Part shown: positions 24,920-33,483 of the stretch, piece after piece | Numbering within the stretch: the stretch's first letter is position 1 | How the letters are laid out: every line of letters begins with the position of its first letter | Assembly (NCBI GenBank): GCA_016713825.1 | Contig: JADJOJ010000004.1 | Location: 340,963 to 404,962 of the forward strand | DNA: 64,000 bases | Origin: Candidatus Leptofilum gracile | Lineage (GTDB): Bacteria > Chloroflexota > Anaerolineae > Promineifilales > Promineifilaceae | Direction: 5' to 3' | Translations under genes and position numbers: made by a program | The notes under the pieces: generated by a model | Seen by the model: only the letters and a program-made list of their open reading frames with translations | Told to the model about the DNA's origin: nothing | Databases searched by the model: none

Positions 24920-26326
24920 ATGACACTTGTAATGAAATTCGGCGGAACGTCCGTGGGCAGCGCCCAGGCAATGCGGGAAACGGCCGTTCTCATTCAAAAT
25001 AGTAAAAAACAGTGGGGCCAAACCGTGGCCATCGTCTCGGCGATGGGGTCTAAGCCCGTTAAAGTAACCGATTTGCTGCTGCAAGGGGCGCACTCGGCCG
25101 CCAACGGCGACGGCGCAACGTACCAAAAGCTGGCGGAACAGCTGCGGCAAATCCATTACGAAGCGATTGACGGCCTGCTGGCCCCCGACGGGGAACGGCA
25201 GCAAATTTTGATGGAAAACGGCCGTTTCATCGACCGTTTTGCAGATTTATGTCAAGCCGTCTACGTGCTGGGCGAACTCAGCCCCCGCGCCCTGGACACC
25301 ATCGGCGGCATGGGCGAGCAGATGAGCGCCCGCATTTTGGCCGCTTACCTGCGCCAGGCGGGCACCCCCGCTGAAGCAATCGACGCCACCGAACTGATTG
25401 TGACGGACAACAATTTTCAAAATGCCACCCCCCAGTTTGAAGCCACCAAAGAAAAAACGGTGGGCCGGATACGGCCGTTGCTGGCCCAGGGCATCATCCC
25501 CATCGTTACCGGCTTTATTGCTGCCACCGCCGACGGCATTACCACCACCCTGGGGCGCGGCGGCTCCGACTACACCGGCGCGATTTTGGGCGAAGCGCTC
25601 ACCGCCGATGAAGTGTGGATTTGGACCGACGTGGACGGCGTCATGACCGCCGACCCGCGCATTGTGCCTGGGGCCAAATCGATCCCGCAGCTGAGCTACC
25701 GCGAAGTGTCTGAACTCGCTTTTTACGGGGCCAAAGTGCTGCACCCCAAAACGATGCGCCCCTGCGTAGAAAATGGCATCCCGCTGCGCATCAAAAACAC
25801 GTTCAACCCCGGCCATCCCGGCACCGTCATCGTGCCAGACGCGCCCAACGGCAACGGCGGCATCAAAGCGGTGACAGCCATCAACAACCTGGGGCTCATC
25901 ACCGTCGAAGGCAAGGGCATGATGGGCATCCCCGGCATTGCCGCCCGCACCTTTGGCGCAGTGGCCCGCGACAACCAGAGCGTGCTGCTCATCAGCCAGG
26001 CGTCGTCGGAGCAATCCATCTGCTTTGCCGCGCCAGACACAGCCACTCGCAGCATCATCGCCAGCCTGGAAGCGGAGTTCCGGGTGGAGCAGGCGCGCAA
26101 GGATATCGACCGCATTTGGGCGCAAGAGCCAGTTTCTATTGTCACAATTGTGGGGGCGGGCATGCGCGGCACGCCGGGCATTTCTGGCCGCGTTTTTACG
26201 GCGTTGGGGGATCACAACGTCAACGTCATCGCCATTGCCCAGGGCTCGTCTGAATGCAGCATCAGCGTGGTGGTGGATGATGCGGATACGGCAACGGCCG
26301 TTGCCCAAATTCACGCGCTTATCTAA
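24920..26326 (+). CDS. lysC: Aspartate kinase, monofunctional with ACT domains
   Basis: The protein has 468 residues. It has the N-terminal KFGGTSVGS motif (6-14) and GRGGSDYTGAILGEAL (the amino-acid kinase fold), then two ACT domains (about 315-460; GMMGIPGIAARTF and GAGMRGTPGISGRVF), which bind lysine or threonine for feedback control. It phosphorylates aspartate, the first step to lysine, threonine and methionine. Its position behind the SAM-riboswitch gene fits the methionine branch. A threonine-sensitive form (thrA-like) is equally possible. RETAV and ENGRF come from ACGGCCGT sites. Confidence 0.93.
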   Translation: MTLVMKFGGTSVGSAQAMRETAVLIQNSKKQWGQTVAIVSAMGSKPVKVTDLLLQGAHSAANGDGATYQKLAEQLRQIHYEAIDGLLAPDGERQQILMENGRFIDRFADLCQAVYVLGELSPRALDTIGGMGEQMSARILAAYLRQAGTPAEAIDATELIVTDNNFQNATPQFEATKEKTVGRIRPLLAQGIIPIVTGFIAATADGITTTLGRGGSDYTGAILGEALTADEVWIWTDVDGVMTADPRIVPGAKSIPQLSYREVSELAFYGAKVLHPKTMRPCVENGIPLRIKNTFNPGHPGTVIVPDAPNGNGGIKAVTAINNLGLITVEGKGMMGIPGIAARTFGAVARDNQSVLLISQASSEQSICFAAPDTATRSIIASLEAEFRVEQARKDIDRIWAQEPVSIVTIVGAGMRGTPGISGRVFTALGDHNVNVIAIAQGSSECSISVVVDDADTATAVAQIHALI

Positions 26327-26332
26327 AAAAAA

Positions 26333-26660
26333 GAGGTTGGAGACTAGAGATTAGCGATTGGCCGCTTTTAATCTCCAGTCTCTAATCTCCAATCTCTTCT
26401 TGAACCGCAGTTAACTTTTGCTTTAACCGACGCTTGATTCTGGGTGAACGGCCGTTCACTTACAAATGATCGCCTGCCATTGCCAGCCCCCAGCCCCCTC
26501 CGGCATAATGGCCCCAACTTCACAACTCGCGAAGTAAACGATACCAACTATCTTTGCCTATCGTTAATAAAAATCAACAGATTGGCGCAGATTGGCGCAC
26601 AGATTTTTCCTAATTCTCTGTGTAACGCTCTGCTTCTCTGCGTAACTCTGTATGCCGTTT
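26333..26660. repeat. Gene-free gap with two word-repeat blocks
   Basis: At 26333-26400 GAGACTAGAGATTAGCGATT faces AATCTCCAGTCTCTAATCTCC. At 26565-26655 ATCAACAGATTGGCGCAGATTG is followed by CTCTGTGTAACGCTCTGC-type words. An ACGGCCGT site lies at 26448. No gene was seen. Confidence 0.7.
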
Positions 26661-26684
26661 TTTAGCTTTGAAGGAGAACAATTT

Positions 26685-27806
26685 ATGTTATCGAAAGCAT
26701 CCCGACAACTTGTTTCGATTGGTTTACTCATCTTTTTGGCCCTGCTGCTGGCAGCCTGTGGCTCTTCTGCAGAAACAGCCACTACGGCAGACGGCGTAGC
26801 GGCCGAACCAGATCCAGCAGCTGACCCCGAAGCGGTGGCCGTAACCGAAGGCGACGGCACGGCGGGCAGCCTGGTTGTTTACTCCGGGCGCAGCGACAGC
26901 CTGGTAGGCCCCATCATTGAGCGCTTTGCCCAGGAGACGGGCATCGACGTGGAGGTGCGCTACGGCAGCACCTCAGAAATGGCGGGCGTGCTGCTGGAAG
27001 AAGGGGCCAACAGCCCGGCCGACGTTTTCTATGCTCAGGACCCCGGCGGTTTGGGCGCGATTGCCAACGCGGGCCTGTTTGCCACCTTGCCAGAGAACAC
27101 GATTGCGCAGGTGCCAGAACGGTTTGCTCCGGCAGATGGCAACTGGGTGGGCATCTCTGGCCGGGCGCGGGTGGTGGTTTACAACACCAACGTCATCACG
27201 GATCCTGGTAATCAGCTACCAGAAGATATTTTTGATTTTGTGGATCCGGAGTGGAACGGCCGTATCGGTTGGGCTCCCAGCAACGGCTCATTCCAGGCGA
27301 TGGTCACCGCCATGCGGGCCACCTGGGGCGAGGCACAAACCCGCGAATGGCTGGCGGGCATTCAGGCCAACAATCCCGTTGTCTACAGCAGCAACACCCC
27401 CGTCGTTTCCGGCGTGGCCGCTGGCGAAGTCGATGTCGGCTTTGTGAACCATTATTACCTCTACCGCTTCCTGGCTGAAGAAGGCGAAAGCTTTCCGGCG
27501 CGCAACCAGTTCTTGCCGGGTGGTGGCCCTGGTTCCCTCATCATGGTTTCTGGCGCGGGCATTTTGAACACAGCCCCCAATGCCGAAAACGCCCAACGCT
27601 TTATCGACTTTTTGCTATCCACCGAAGCCCAGCAATATTTTGCCGACGAAACGTTTGAATATCCCGTGGTGGAAGGCGTGGCCATTGACCCCAGTTTGCC
27701 TGCATTCTCAGAGCTGGATGCAGTGGCCCTCAGCATCTCCATGAACGACCTGGCCGACCTTGAAGGCACGCAGGACCTGCTCCTTGAACTCGGCATCATC
27801 GAATAA
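26685..27806 (+). CDS. Iron(III) ABC transporter substrate-binding lipoprotein
   Basis: The protein has 373 residues, starting MLSKASRQ after AAGGAGAACAATTT. The lipobox is LLLAACGS. The mature protein opens LVVYSGRSDSLVGPII and contains DVFYAQDPGGLGA and RARVVVYNTN, the pattern of FbpA/FutA-type ferric-ion binding proteins; a late YLYRFLAEE region supplies tyrosines that could ligate iron. It delivers Fe(3+) to the permease and ATPase encoded downstream. An acidic Ala/Glu/Pro linker at about 25-60 joins anchor and domain. Confidence 0.87.
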   Translation: MLSKASRQLVSIGLLIFLALLLAACGSSAETATTADGVAAEPDPAADPEAVAVTEGDGTAGSLVVYSGRSDSLVGPIIERFAQETGIDVEVRYGSTSEMAGVLLEEGANSPADVFYAQDPGGLGAIANAGLFATLPENTIAQVPERFAPADGNWVGISGRARVVVYNTNVITDPGNQLPEDIFDFVDPEWNGRIGWAPSNGSFQAMVTAMRATWGEAQTREWLAGIQANNPVVYSSNTPVVSGVAAGEVDVGFVNHYYLYRFLAEEGESFPARNQFLPGGGPGSLIMVSGAGILNTAPNAENAQRFIDFLLSTEAQQYFADETFEYPVVEGVAIDPSLPAFSELDAVALSISMNDLADLEGTQDLLLELGIIE

Positions 27807-27812
27807 AATTGG

Positions 27813-28230
27813 CCCATGATGCGTGATGCGTGACCAGAAGTAGATCGGCGGTCACGCATCACGTTTCATACCAAACAACACGGAATCCCCCAAAATGCAG
27901 CCGCTTTTAACCTCGGTTAACTTTAGAGTTAACGTCTTGCATATTTGGCTTGATCGTTTGTTAACTCAAAAGTTGACCGCCCCCTCTTGTTTCAAACCAT
28001 TTTCTCAAGATAATCCTACTCATTATCTTTGCACTTTTGATTGTCATTCCCCCACCTTCGTGAGGGCAGGCTCCGCGAATGCGGGTATGACGCTACCTCT
28101 GGTGGGTTTAAAATCTGCAAAGATAGTGCCTACTGAAGGTAGCCGGACTTTTTTGAGTAAATTCAGGTCCTGAGGGTTTTTAACTAATAGTCGTTCAGGT
28201 TAAGCGAAAACCGTTAGGCTCTTTTGCAGG
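27813..28230. repeat. Gene-free gap with nested hairpins
   Basis: TGATGCGTGATGCGTGACC faces GGTCACGCATCACG (27818-27865). Further on are TTAACTTTAGAGTTAAC, a GTCATTCCCCC..GGGTATGAC pair (28040-28090) nested inside TTATCTTTGCA..TGCAAAGATA (28027-28125). No coding potential is seen. The gap separates binding protein and permease of one transporter, so it may hold a processing site or partial terminator that raises binding-protein expression. Confidence 0.55.
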
Positions 28231-28239
28231 GAAAACAAG

Positions 28240-29922
28240 ATGGGTGTGACTGATTTTGGCAGTGTGCGATCTCTGCCGAGAATCAAAGTTGAATTAGGGC
28301 AGACCTGGCTGCGCCAGCGGCATTGGTCGGTGTTTCATTGGCTGCTGGTGGGCAGTGCTGGGCTGGTAGCGGCGCTCATTTTGATTGTGCCAATCTACCT
28401 GCTGCTGCGCATCGGCACCGGTTGGGCGGAAGCGTGGGCCACACTTTCCCAGCCGCGCACGCTGGAAATTTTGGGCAACACGCTGGGGTTGGCGGTAGCC
28501 GTAACGGCCGCTTCCATCCTCATTGCCGTGCCCCTGGCCTGGCTCACCACCAGCACCGATTTGCCCGGCAAGCGCTTCTGGGCGGTGATTGTCGCCCTGC
28601 CGCTGGTGGTGCCCAGCTACGTAGCCGCCTACCTTTTTGCCTCAATTCTGACCCCCAAAGGTTTATTGCAACAAATGTTGTACCCCATCTTCGGCATTGA
28701 GCGGCTGCCGAACTTTTACGGCTTCCCCGGTGCCTTCCTGGTGCTGACGCTGGTGAGCTATCCGTTCATCTTCCTCACCGTGCGCAGCGCCCTGAAGAAA
28801 ATGGATCCGGCGCTGGTGGAAGCGGCGCGCAGCCTGGGGCTGTCGCCGTGGCGGGCGTTTTGGCGGGTGACCTTGCCTTATTTACGGCCGTCTATCACCG
28901 CAGGCAGTTTGCTCGTCATGCTCTACACTTTGCGCGACTTTGGCGCGGTCACCATGCTGCAATACTCCACCTTCACCCGCATCATCTACAACCGCTACCT
29001 GGGCTACAAGCTAGACATGGCGGCGGCGATGGCGCTGGTGCTGGTGTTGGTAACGGCCGTTATCCTCATTCTGGAACAGCGCAGCCAGGGCAAAGCCCGC
29101 TACGCCCGCGTCTCCATTGGCGTGGCCCGGGCACAGACCCCCACAAAGCTGGGGCGCTGGCGCTGGCTGGGGCTGGGCTTCACCGGCCTGCTCTCTTTTT
29201 GGGCGCTGCTGGTGCCCGCTTTTGGCCTGGCTTACTGGTTTTGGCGCGGCCTGAACCAGGATTGGGCCGTCAGGAGCCTGGGCGCGGCCCAAACCAATGT
29301 GGAATCTCTCGTATCTTTGATCGAACCGGCCTGGAATTCGCTCTCCGCCTCGCTGCTGGGCGCGGGGCTGGCCATGCTGCTGGCGCTGCCCATCGCCATT
29401 TTGGTGGTGCGCCGACCGGGGCGGCTGAGCCGGTTGTTTGAGCGGCTAACCTATGCCAGCTTTGCCCTGCCGGGCATTGTGGTGGCCCTGGCCTACGTCT
29501 TTTTTGGCACCAACTACGCCCCGTCGCTTTACCAGACGTTGCCGATGCTGCTCATCGCTTACGTTATTTTGTTCATCCCGCAGGCGGTGGGGGCGCAGCG
29601 CAGTTCGCTGCTGCAAGTCTCGTCGAGCCTGGAGGAAGCGGCGCAAAGTTTGGGGAAACGGCCGTCTACCATTTTTCGCCGCATTACCCTGCCGCTGGTG
29701 AAACCGGGCATGCTGGCCGGCGGGGCGCTGGTGTTCCTCACCTGCATGAAGGAGCTGCCCGCCACCCTCATTTTGAGCCCGCTCGGCTTTAACACCCTGT
29801 CCGCCGAAATCTGGTCCAACATCGGCGAAGCATTCTTCGCCCGCGCCGCCGCCCCCACCCTGCTGCTGCTCCTGCTCTCCTCCATCCCCCTGGCCTGGAT
29901 GACGCTGCGAGAGAAGGAATAA
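28240..29922 (+). CDS. Iron(III) ABC transporter permease, two fused membrane domains
   Basis: The protein has 560 residues and about twelve helices: two BPD-transporter domains (about 60-270 and 355-555), as in FbpB/SfuB. Each holds an EAA loop: EAARSLGLSPWRAFWRVTLP near 195 and EAAQSLGKRPSTIFRRITLP near 465, which contact the ATPase. It moves Fe(3+) inward. The GKRPS of the second loop is encoded by an ACGGCCGT site. Confidence 0.9.
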   Translation: MGVTDFGSVRSLPRIKVELGQTWLRQRHWSVFHWLLVGSAGLVAALILIVPIYLLLRIGTGWAEAWATLSQPRTLEILGNTLGLAVAVTAASILIAVPLAWLTTSTDLPGKRFWAVIVALPLVVPSYVAAYLFASILTPKGLLQQMLYPIFGIERLPNFYGFPGAFLVLTLVSYPFIFLTVRSALKKMDPALVEAARSLGLSPWRAFWRVTLPYLRPSITAGSLLVMLYTLRDFGAVTMLQYSTFTRIIYNRYLGYKLDMAAAMALVLVLVTAVILILEQRSQGKARYARVSIGVARAQTPTKLGRWRWLGLGFTGLLSFWALLVPAFGLAYWFWRGLNQDWAVRSLGAAQTNVESLVSLIEPAWNSLSASLLGAGLAMLLALPIAILVVRRPGRLSRLFERLTYASFALPGIVVALAYVFFGTNYAPSLYQTLPMLLIAYVILFIPQAVGAQRSSLLQVSSSLEEAAQSLGKRPSTIFRRITLPLVKPGMLAGGALVFLTCMKELPATLILSPLGFNTLSAEIWSNIGEAFFARAAAPTLLLLLLSSIPLAWMTLREKE

Positions 29923-29924
29923 TT

Positions 29925-30026
29925 AATGGTGAATGGTAAATTTTTAATGGTTCATTATTTGTTCGCACGCCAGTTCATTTACAATTAACCATTAACCATT
30001 CACCATTAGCAATTAACCATTATCCC
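29925..30026. repeat. Intergenic iterated-word hairpin (AATGGTTAA family)
   Basis: AATTAATGGTGAATGGTAAA faces repeated ATTAACCATT / TTCACCATT words, at least five in all. It sits between permease and ATPase genes of one operon and ends right at the ATPase ATG. Confidence 0.75.
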
Positions 30027-30027
30027 C

Positions 30028-31077
30028 ATGTCCACCGTCACCTGCCGTAACCTCTACAAATCGTTTGAAAATATGCCTGTGGTGCAAGATGTAAGCCTGT
30101 CTGTGCCGCCGGGGCAGATTTTGGTGCTGCTGGGGCCGAGCGGCTGCGGCAAAACAACCACGCTGCGCCTGATTGCCGGGTTTGAGACGTTGGACAACGG
30201 CCGTATCGAAATCGACAACCAGCTCATGGCCGACGGATCCACCCACGTGCCGCCAGAAAAGCGGCGCGTAGGCATTGTGTTCCAGGATTACGCCATCTTC
30301 CCCCACCTGAGCCTGGCCCAAAATGTGGGCTTTGGCCTCAAGCGGGGCCAAGCGGCGCGGGTAGAGGAGATGCTGAATTTTGTGGGCCTGGGCGGGCTGG
30401 GCGGGCGGATGCCGCACCAGCTGTCTGGCGGGCAGCAGCAGCGGGTGGCGTTGGCCCGAGCTTTAGCGCCGCAACCAGTCGTTTTGCTGCTAGACGAACC
30501 ATTTTCCAACCTGGACGCTGCCCTGCGGGTGGAGATGCGCCAGGAGGTGCGGCGCTTGTTGAAGGCGAGTGGGACAACGGCCGTTTTTGTCACGCACGAT
30601 CAGGAAGAGGCGTTGTTTATGGGCGACCAGGTGGGGGTGATGCACGCTGGGCACCTGGAACAGGTGGGCACCCCCGAAGCGATTTTCCACCAGCCGCGCA
30701 CCCGCTTTGTGGCCGAGTTCTTGGGCCAGACCGACTTTTTACCCGGCACAGTAACCAACCACGGCGTACAGACGCCGCTGGGCACCCTGCCGCAAACGCT
30801 GCCGCTGGCCAGCGGAACGGCCGTTGAAGTGGCCATCCGCCCCGATGATTTGCTGCTGACGCCAGATGAAGGGGGGAACGGCCGTATCGTTTCGCGGCAG
30901 TTTGTGGGCATCGCCTTTGTCTACGAGGTGCGCCTGGACGACGGCACGCGCATCCACAGCTGGCAGCCGCATGAGAACAGTATGGGGGAGGGAACGGCCG
31001 TTTCCGTCCAGTTTGCCGCCCCCCATTCGCTGCCCTGTTTCTACCAAAACCACGTCGTTTCCGACAAAAGTCGCTGA
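30028..31077 (+). CDS. Iron(III) ABC transporter ATP-binding protein
   Basis: The protein has 349 residues. It has Walker A GPSGCGKTT (37-45), Q-loop VFQDYAIFPHLS, signature LSGGQQQRVALARAL, Walker B VVLLLDEPFSNLD, and the H-loop His in FVTHDQEEA. After residue 240 a TOBE-type regulatory domain of about 100 residues contains VAIRPDDLLL. This matches FbpC/FutC. It powers the permease encoded upstream. Four of its five ACGGCCGT sites encode TAV or NGRI pieces, two of them in the regulatory domain. Confidence 0.92.
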   Translation: MSTVTCRNLYKSFENMPVVQDVSLSVPPGQILVLLGPSGCGKTTTLRLIAGFETLDNGRIEIDNQLMADGSTHVPPEKRRVGIVFQDYAIFPHLSLAQNVGFGLKRGQAARVEEMLNFVGLGGLGGRMPHQLSGGQQQRVALARALAPQPVVLLLDEPFSNLDAALRVEMRQEVRRLLKASGTTAVFVTHDQEEALFMGDQVGVMHAGHLEQVGTPEAIFHQPRTRFVAEFLGQTDFLPGTVTNHGVQTPLGTLPQTLPLASGTAVEVAIRPDDLLLTPDEGGNGRIVSRQFVGIAFVYEVRLDDGTRIHSWQPHENSMGEGTAVSVQFAAPHSLPCFYQNHVVSDKSR

Positions 31078-31112
31078 ACAGGTCTGCACTTGTTTGTATA
31101 ATCGGAGGAAAT

Positions 31113-31186
31113 TCGGTAATTAAGTAATTGAGTAATTATGTCAATTGCCTAATTTCTCAATTACCCAATTACCCAATTACAAAATG
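31113..31186. repeat. Intergenic iterated-word hairpin (TAATTG family)
   Basis: GGTAATTAAGTAATTGAGTA faces repeated CAATTACC words (three). It sits directly before the ferritin ribosome site; the in-frame extension of ferritin through it is rejected. Confidence 0.78.
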
Positions 31187-31195
31187 GAGAGTACC

Positions 31196-31705
31196 ATGAT
31201 TATTAAACCCAAAGTTGTAGAAGCAATGAACGCTCAAATCCAGAGCGAGTTTGCGGCATCGGCGCAGTACGTGGCCATTGCCGTCTATTTTGATGGCGAA
31301 ACCCTACCCGATCTGGCCGCTTTTTTCTATCGCCAGGCGGAAGAAGAGCGGATGCACGCCATGAAATTTGTCCACTTCATGCTAGAAGCTGGAGCCAAGC
31401 CGATCATCCCGGGCTTGCCGGAGATGCGCAACGCGTTCGACAGCGCCAGCGATGCGGTGCAGTTTGCCTTGGATCAGGAAGTAAAAGTAACCAACCAGAT
31501 CAACAATCTGATTTCCATCGCCGATGCGGAAAAGGATTACGCCAGCAGCCAGTTCCTGCAATGGTTTGTCACCGAGCAGGTGGAAGAGGTGGATTCGATG
31601 ACCACGCTGCTGAACACCATCAAACACGCAGGCGGCGCGCTGCTGCTGGTGGAAGATTTTGTGCGGCGTACGATGGCCACCGGTGGTGGCGAGGCTGCGG
31701 AGTAG
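31196..31705 (+). CDS. ftnA: Ferritin
   Basis: The protein has 169 residues, the usual length. A four-helix bundle carries the ferroxidase residues: QIQSEFAASAQYVAIA (helix 1), EEERMHAMKF (EExxH, helix 2), QEVKVTNQIN (helix 3) and QWFVTEQVEEV (helix 4). It oxidises Fe(2+) and stores it as mineral. Placed straight after the iron importer, it forms an uptake-and-storage locus. The start follows GGAGAGTACC. Confidence 0.93.
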   Translation: MIIKPKVVEAMNAQIQSEFAASAQYVAIAVYFDGETLPDLAAFFYRQAEEERMHAMKFVHFMLEAGAKPIIPGLPEMRNAFDSASDAVQFALDQEVKVTNQINNLISIADAEKDYASSQFLQWFVTEQVEEVDSMTTLLNTIKHAGGALLLVEDFVRRTMATGGGEAAE

Positions 31706-31717
31706 GTTGAATTGCTA

Positions 31718-31966
31718 AACCTGACAGGTTTTCAAAGTACGTGAGAAGAGGGTTGATTTTGGATAGCGAAGAACCTTGTTTGATGAGATTCGCCGTAAAC
31801 CTGTCAGGACAAAGAGAAGAGAGTTGATTTTGGATAGCAAAGAACCTTGTTTGATGAGATTCGCCGTAAACCTGTCAGGTTTACAAAGTACGTGAGAAGA
31901 GGGTTGATTTTGGATAGCGAAGAACCTTGTTTGATGAGATTCGCCGTAAACCTGTCAGGTTTTTTA
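31718..31966 (+). repeat. Three tandem copies of a 71-81 base unit bounded by AACCTGWCAGGTT
   Basis: The unit (AAGAGGGTTGATTTTGGATAG ... TTTGATGAGATTCGCCGT, then AACCTGTCAGG) occurs at about 31720-31808, 31809-31879 and 31880-31960. The middle copy lacks about nine bases. AAACCTGACAGGTTT at the left edge and AACCTGTCAGGTTT at the right are each palindromic. The last copy runs into the start of the next gene. Each unit could read through as a short open frame, but nothing supports translation. Confidence 0.88.
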
Positions 31967-31968
31967 AA

Positions 31969-32874
31969 ATGATGATAGCAACTCCCCAACCTGCCCCCGA
32001 TTTTTATTGCACTGACTGGTCGTTGGCCATTGATGAGCCGCTGGCGGGCACGGCCGTTTCCAGCAAAATCTGGCTCTTTCTAGAGGTCAACCAGCCGTGG
32101 ACGGCCAAAGCCACCAGCGACAACAGCCTGCCCCAGCCGGTGCAAAGTTGGCTGGCGGAACAGGGCGGGGTGGTAAACGGCCGTCTCCAATTCATCAAGC
32201 AGCCGCGCGGCGAACGAACGGGCTGGGCCTTCTTCGTGGCCGTCTTTGGCGACACCGCTTCTCGCCTCTACCGCTTTGATCTGGCCCACTACGACGAGCT
32301 GTTTGCGCTGGATTTGCCCGCCATCGTGGCGGGTGCCTCGCGCTACGAGACGAACCGCACCACCGAGCCGCACATGTTGGTGTGTACCAACGGCAAGCGG
32401 GACGTCTGCTGTGCCCTGCACGGCGTGGCCCTGCTGCGGGCACTCGCCGCGGCCAACGTGCCGGGCCTGTGGGAGACGACGCACCTGGGCGGCCATCGCT
32501 TTGCGCCCACGCTGCTCACCTTGTCGGATGGGGTGAATTACGGCCGTATCCAACCAGAAGATGTGCCCCAACTACTCACCAATCTACAAAACCGCACCCT
32601 CTGGCTGGACAAGCTGCGCGGGCGGGTGTGCTACGAACCGGTGGTGCAGGTAGCGGAACAGTTTTTGCGGGAGGAAACGGCCGAATTTCACCTGGACGCC
32701 TACCAACACATCGCCACCCAAACACGCGCCGAGGGCGTCTGGCAGGTGCAGTTTCAGGCCCGTGATGGCCAGCCGCACACCGTCACCGTGGAAACGGCCG
32801 CCCCGCTGGTAACGTATCCCAGCTCTGGCTCGCGCACCCCAAAAACCTTTCCCCAATTTCGCGCTGCCCTTTGA
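31969..32874 (+). CDS. Sucrase/ferredoxin-like (Suc_Fer-like) family protein
   Basis: The protein has 301 residues from MMIATPQP. It has the family core: CTNGKRDVCCALHGVAL near residue 145, then ETTHLGGHRFAPTLLTL near 175, giving a thioredoxin-like ferredoxin fold with four Cys/His positions that probably bind a [2Fe-2S] cluster. The function of these proteins is unknown despite the name; a redox role is inferred. The frame is open further upstream only through the tandem repeat and was cut at the first ATG after it. Confidence 0.78.
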   Translation: MMIATPQPAPDFYCTDWSLAIDEPLAGTAVSSKIWLFLEVNQPWTAKATSDNSLPQPVQSWLAEQGGVVNGRLQFIKQPRGERTGWAFFVAVFGDTASRLYRFDLAHYDELFALDLPAIVAGASRYETNRTTEPHMLVCTNGKRDVCCALHGVALLRALAAANVPGLWETTHLGGHRFAPTLLTLSDGVNYGRIQPEDVPQLLTNLQNRTLWLDKLRGRVCYEPVVQVAEQFLREETAEFHLDAYQHIATQTRAEGVWQVQFQARDGQPHTVTVETAAPLVTYPSSGSRTPKTFPQFRAAL

Positions 32875-32938
32875 ACCTGTCCTGGTCATCTGGTCAAAAA
32901 CTAACGCGCTTCAAATAGACGGCCGTTCCTCATTCTGT

Positions 32939-32944
32939 TATACT
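32939..32944 (+). promoter_or_regulatory. Likely -10 box of the tmRNA promoter
   Basis: TATACT lies 12 bases before the mature tmRNA 5' end. No good -35 hexamer is seen; an ACGGCCGT site (32919-32926) covers that position. Confidence 0.45.
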
Positions 32945-32955
32945 TACACCCGTCT

Positions 32956-33368
32956 GGGGATGACTGGCTTCGACGGGGAAGGTTGGTCCTGGACTGCAAG
33001 CCGAGCACGCTTTACACCTCGTAAAACTGGAAGCAAACAATAAGTGCAAACACACGCACAAACTACAGCGCTATGCCTTTGGCCGCCTAATAACGGCTAA
33101 AACCTAGCGTGTGGCTTCCAAAGATGGAAGCTCCGTCTACCTCATTCGCTCGTTGGCCGGGTGAGTGTTAGGCGACATCAACGCCAACGTGCTGCATCTC
33201 GATGCTGCTAGAGATGCTTAAGCGGCTCTTTCGGGAGTCAGCAGCGGGCTGTGAGCTGACCCAGTTGGTCGGGGTGCCTATCAGCTAAACCAATAAATAG
33301 ACCAACTAAGCTTGTAGACGTCTAGCGGTCGAATTTTTCGGACGCGGGTTCGATTCCCGCCATCTCCA
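32956..33368 (+). ncRNA. ssrA: Transfer-messenger RNA (tmRNA)
   Basis: The 5' end GGGGATGACTGGCTTCGAC and the 3' end GGTTCGATTCCCGCCATCTCC form the Ala-type acceptor and T arms (GGGGATG pairs with CATCTCC). The tag begins at GCA 33046 and reads ANTRTNYSAMPLAA, followed by TAATAA at 33088. The Ala-Asn-Thr start and the LAA end are standard. CCA is not fully encoded (ACCT follows). tmRNA rescues stalled ribosomes with SmpB and tags the product for proteases; lon lies nearby at 37 kb but is not linked. Confidence 0.97.
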
Positions 33369-33376
33369 CCTCAAAC

Positions 33377-33423
33377 AAAAACCGGATTTTGAGCAAAAAC
33401 AGTGCTCAAAATCCGGTTTTTTG
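33377..33423. terminator. Strong hairpin terminator after tmRNA
   Basis: AAACCGGATTTTGAGC pairs perfectly with GCTCAAAATCCGGTTT, with a T tract following. It can also serve the convergent YwiC-like gene. Confidence 0.9.
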
Positions 33424-33483
33424 TTGCCACAACTAGCCTGGGGCTGAAGCCCCAGGCGGGTGGATGAACGCCACGTGCGCCAG

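Noticed and set aside
25247..26314. 355-codon open frame opposite aspartate kinase
   Set aside because: His/Gly-rich translation without motifs; it mirrors the codon pattern of the real gene.
31145..31195. N-terminal extension of ferritin
   Set aside because: The extra residues are a translation of the TAATTG word repeat; ferritins start at the MIIKPK position, which has a ribosome site.
31927..31968. N-terminal extension of the sucrase/ferredoxin-like protein
   Set aside because: It is encoded by the third tandem repeat unit and absent from the family.
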